From assembly GCA_021823045.1 (NCBI GenBank), contig JAKAPB010000066.1:1-7981 (forward strand): a stretch of 7,981 bases of DNA, in the 5' to 3' direction. The DNA is from Actinomycetes bacterium (lineage in GTDB: Bacteria > Actinomycetota > Acidimicrobiia > Acidimicrobiales > Acidimicrobiaceae). The notes beneath the pieces were generated by a model that saw only the letters and a program-made list of their open reading frames with translations, was not told the origin of the DNA and searched no databases. Position 1 is the stretch's first letter; each line of letters begins with the position of its first letter. Below, in pieces: positions 6,317 to 7,981 of the stretch. Position numbers and translations under genes: made by a program.

Positions 6317-7756
6317 GTGAAGTTTCTAGACCTGGTTGTTTCGGATTCGATTCCAAGTTCGATTCCGACCTTTGTTGCTTGCTACAAGTCTGATGAGGCA
6401 AAGGCACTCGCCTCGGGGATTTGGGGCTTCACCGGAGAGGGCGGCGAGATGGCCCCTGGGATCTACCAGGATAAAGAGGTCATACTGATCGGAGCTGGAG
6501 AAAGTGAGGAGTTCGATCTGGACGCGGCCAGGTATCTGGGTGCGAGTTTCGCTCGCAGGCTATCGCGAAGTGGCAATTCGGCTCTTGTTATCTCTCGGCT
6601 CGAGTCAGAATTGGAGGAAGTATCTGACGCTATTTTGGCCCTAGCTGAAGGTGTCCTGCTCGGAACCTACCGCTACGATGCACAGCGTAGTGAGGCTTCC
6701 CTTCAGAAGACCGTCAAAGCCTATGACTGTGCAACCCTGGTGGTACCTACCGACTGGGTCGATGCAGCTAACAATGCCGTGTCGATTGCACGAGTAACCG
6801 CCCGCGCTACGAGGCTCGCCAGAGACCTAATCAATGAGCCCGCTAAAACTATGACACCGATACGGTTTGCGGAGGTAGCTTCAGAGGTAGCACGGGCCTC
6901 GCATATGGAGATTCGAGTTTGGGATGAGAACGACGCGGAGAGGGAGAGGCTCGGTGGCCTCTTAGGGGTCGCTGCTGGATCGACACAGCCGCCGAGGATG
7001 ATTCGTCTCAGCTATCGCCCCAATGGCGATTCCAAGGCAAAGCTGGCTCTCGTCGGCAAAGGGATCACCTTCGATTCGGGCGGGCTTAGTTTGAAGGCCG
7101 GTAACTCCATGATGACCATGAAGACTGACATGTCCGGCGCCGCCGCCGTTCTAGCTGCGATGAGCACGCTAGCTGAACTGGACTGTCCTTATGAAGTCAA
7201 CGGCTATATGGCCCTGACCGAGAACCTCCCTTCGGGAACTGCGACGAAGCCTGGAGATGTGCTCGTCACCCGATCTGGTAAGACGATCGAGGTTCTAAAC
7301 ACCGATGCTGAAGGGAGGCTCGTCCTTTCTGACGCGCTGTCGCTAGCAGTCGAAGATGGAGCGGAAAAGATCGTAGATCTTGCAACACTGACTGGGGCGT
7401 GCGTAGTGGCTCTGGGTGGCGAGATCGCCGGAGTGATGGGCAATGATGATGATCTGATTGGGGAGTTGATTAGTGATGGTTCAGTGGAGGGAGAATCCTA
7501 TTGGCGCCTTCCATTGCCTAAGTCCTATAAGAAGCATATCGAGTCTGAGATAGCAGATATGAGAAATATCGGCGAGGCAGGCGCAGCGGGAGCCATCTCC
7601 GCCGCACTTTTACTGCAGGAATTTGTTGGTGAGACCAAGTGGGCCCATCTCGATATCGCAGGACCTGCTAGGTCGGACAAGGATTCGGGAATCTTCGCTA
7701 AGGGTGGTACTGGATTCGGTACTAGGACGCTTATTCGTTGGCTCACCAAGCACTAA
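6317..7756 (+). CDS. pepA: Leucyl aminopeptidase, peptidase family M17
   Basis: PepA is a cytosolic, usually hexameric, two-metal aminopeptidase that removes N-terminal residues, often Leu, from peptides (EC 3.4.11.1). From GTG 6317 it has 479 residues, close to the usual size. The N-terminal domain (about 1-160) is variable. The C-terminal catalytic domain has GKGITFDSGG, KTDMSG, the family signature NTDAEGRL at 328-335, then ATLTGA and a GTGFGTRTLIRWL end. Metal ligands are Lys248, Asp253, Asp271, Asp330 and Glu332; catalytic residues are Lys260 and Arg334. Their spacing is identical to that of E. coli PepA (270, 275, 293, 352, 354; 282, 356), so the enzyme should be active. A longer frame starting at GTG 6266 adds 17 residues that do not look like the family and lacks a ribosome site. 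E. coli PepA also binds DNA as a recombination and regulatory factor; nothing here shows whether this one does. The gene stands alone, divergent from the hydrolase operon. Confidence 0.95.
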   Translation: MKFLDLVVSDSIPSSIPTFVACYKSDEAKALASGIWGFTGEGGEMAPGIYQDKEVILIGAGESEEFDLDAARYLGASFARRLSRSGNSALVISRLESELEEVSDAILALAEGVLLGTYRYDAQRSEASLQKTVKAYDCATLVVPTDWVDAANNAVSIARVTARATRLARDLINEPAKTMTPIRFAEVASEVARASHMEIRVWDENDAERERLGGLLGVAAGSTQPPRMIRLSYRPNGDSKAKLALVGKGITFDSGGLSLKAGNSMMTMKTDMSGAAAVLAAMSTLAELDCPYEVNGYMALTENLPSGTATKPGDVLVTRSGKTIEVLNTDAEGRLVLSDALSLAVEDGAEKIVDLATLTGACVVALGGEIAGVMGNDDDLIGELISDGSVEGESYWRLPLPKSYKKHIESEIADMRNIGEAGAAGAISAALLLQEFVGETKWAHLDIAGPARSDKDSGIFAKGGTGFGTRTLIRWLTKH

Positions 7757-7815
7757 TGCCGCTTTTCCAATAGGCCGTTTCGAGCTAGCTGAACGATAAG
7801 GATCACTCATACTTA

Positions 7816-7823
7816 CTCCCTTT
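7816..7823 (-). promoter_or_regulatory. Strong ribosome-site-like sequence before an ATG antisense to the pepA end
   Basis: On - the sequence AAAGGGAG is followed after 5 bases by ATG (7810-7808). That ATG opens 66 codons (7610-7810), beginning MSDPYRSASS. Its last 147 bases are antisense to pepA. The product is Ser/Arg/Pro-rich and matches no family I know, so I do not call a gene, but the initiation signal itself is good. It lies about 50 bases after the stop of the right-edge reading frame, where a second cistron could begin. Confidence 0.3.
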
Positions 7824-7829
7824 TCTTGT

Positions 7830-7847
7830 GGTTCCATTTGCGGTACC
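7830..7847. repeat. Imperfect hairpin between pepA and the right-edge reading frame
   Basis: GGTTCC (7830-7835) and GGTACC (7842-7847) can pair with one T-T mismatch around ATTTGC. It lies between two convergent reading frames, but no T-tract follows on either strand, so it is at most a weak or Rho-assisted stop. Confidence 0.2.
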
Positions 7848-7861
7848 CGCCTCAACTAAGA

Positions 7862-7981
7862 TCACTCTTCTAGATCCGCAAAGGTCTTATATGGCTCCTG
7901 CCCTGGTTCCGGATGATCTAGTCCAGAGTCGAGTTCGTTACCGCTTGTGGCAGGAACTTGCAAGCTACTTAAGCTGAACTT
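7862..7981 (-). CDS. Possible 3' end of an unidentified gene entering from the right edge
   Basis: Read on - from the window edge, one frame stays open for 39 codons and stops at TGA (7862-7864). The visible end is polar and acidic, with GLDHPEPGQEPY followed by KTFADLEE, which reads like a genuine protein C-terminus rather than a shadow. No domain can be recognised in so short a piece. If real, the gene is convergent with pepA and ends about 105 bases from its stop. Thirty-nine open codons can occur by chance, so this is tentative. Confidence 0.4.
   Translation of the reverse strand, partial: KFSLSSLQVPATSGNELDSGLDHPEPGQEPYKTFADLEE

Noticed and set aside
7204..7749. Minus-strand ORFs of 74-79 residues inside pepA
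   Set aside because: They are Ser/Pro/Ala-rich antisense shadows of the conserved catalytic domain of PepA, without ribosome sites.
7891..7977. A 28-codon + strand ORF, ATG 7891 to TGA 7977, with AAAGG six bases before the ATG
   Set aside because: It is short, has only a moderate ribosome site, resembles no family, and lies antisense to the more convincing right-edge reading frame.

Overview
The window reads as an ordinary chromosomal segment of a free-living bacterium, most likely an actinobacterium of moderate GC content. That placement is an inference. It rests on the C-terminal activation domain of the MetH protein, which has the shape I associate with actinobacterial-type enzymes, on the likely use of GTG starts, and on base composition that by eye is only slightly GC-rich. 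A mid-GC lineage such as Acidimicrobiia would fit, but the sequence alone cannot prove it. I see no insertion sequence, CRISPR array, phage gene, tRNA or rRNA.

Layout from left to right. (1) The 3' part of a class I SAM-dependent methyltransferase runs in from the left edge on + and ends at 728. (2) Convergent to it, with a short stem-loop over the stop codon, is a full-length cobalamin-dependent methionine synthase (metH) on -. (3) Divergent from metH, with only a few to about 50 bases between the starts, is a PduO-type ATP:cob(I)alamin adenosyltransferase on +. (4) Convergent to that is a two-gene operon on -: an alpha/beta hydrolase followed by a MarR-family regulator, joined by a 4-base GTGA overlap. 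A terminator-like hairpin zone, and a 21-codon ORF behind a consensus Shine-Dalgarno, lie between marR and the adenosyltransferase. (5) About 150 bases of divergent regulatory DNA hold an AT-rich near-palindrome flanked by direct repeats, a 9-bp inverted repeat and a possible promoter. (6) A complete M17 leucyl aminopeptidase (pepA) follows on +. (7) The last 225 bases hold what may be the 3' end of another - strand gene, plus an unexplained gene-start signal.

Two functional themes can be supported. metH and the adenosyltransferase both work on cob(I)alamin: one cycles it with methyl-cobalamin, the other converts it to adenosylcobalamin, so the divergent pair looks like a small corrinoid-use module. 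The hydrolase-marR pair looks like a self-contained, probably autoregulated catabolic or detoxification unit whose substrate cannot be read from the sequence. pepA is housekeeping peptide turnover. I found no clear novel system. The best leads are the marR-operon control region and the small ORF behind marR.
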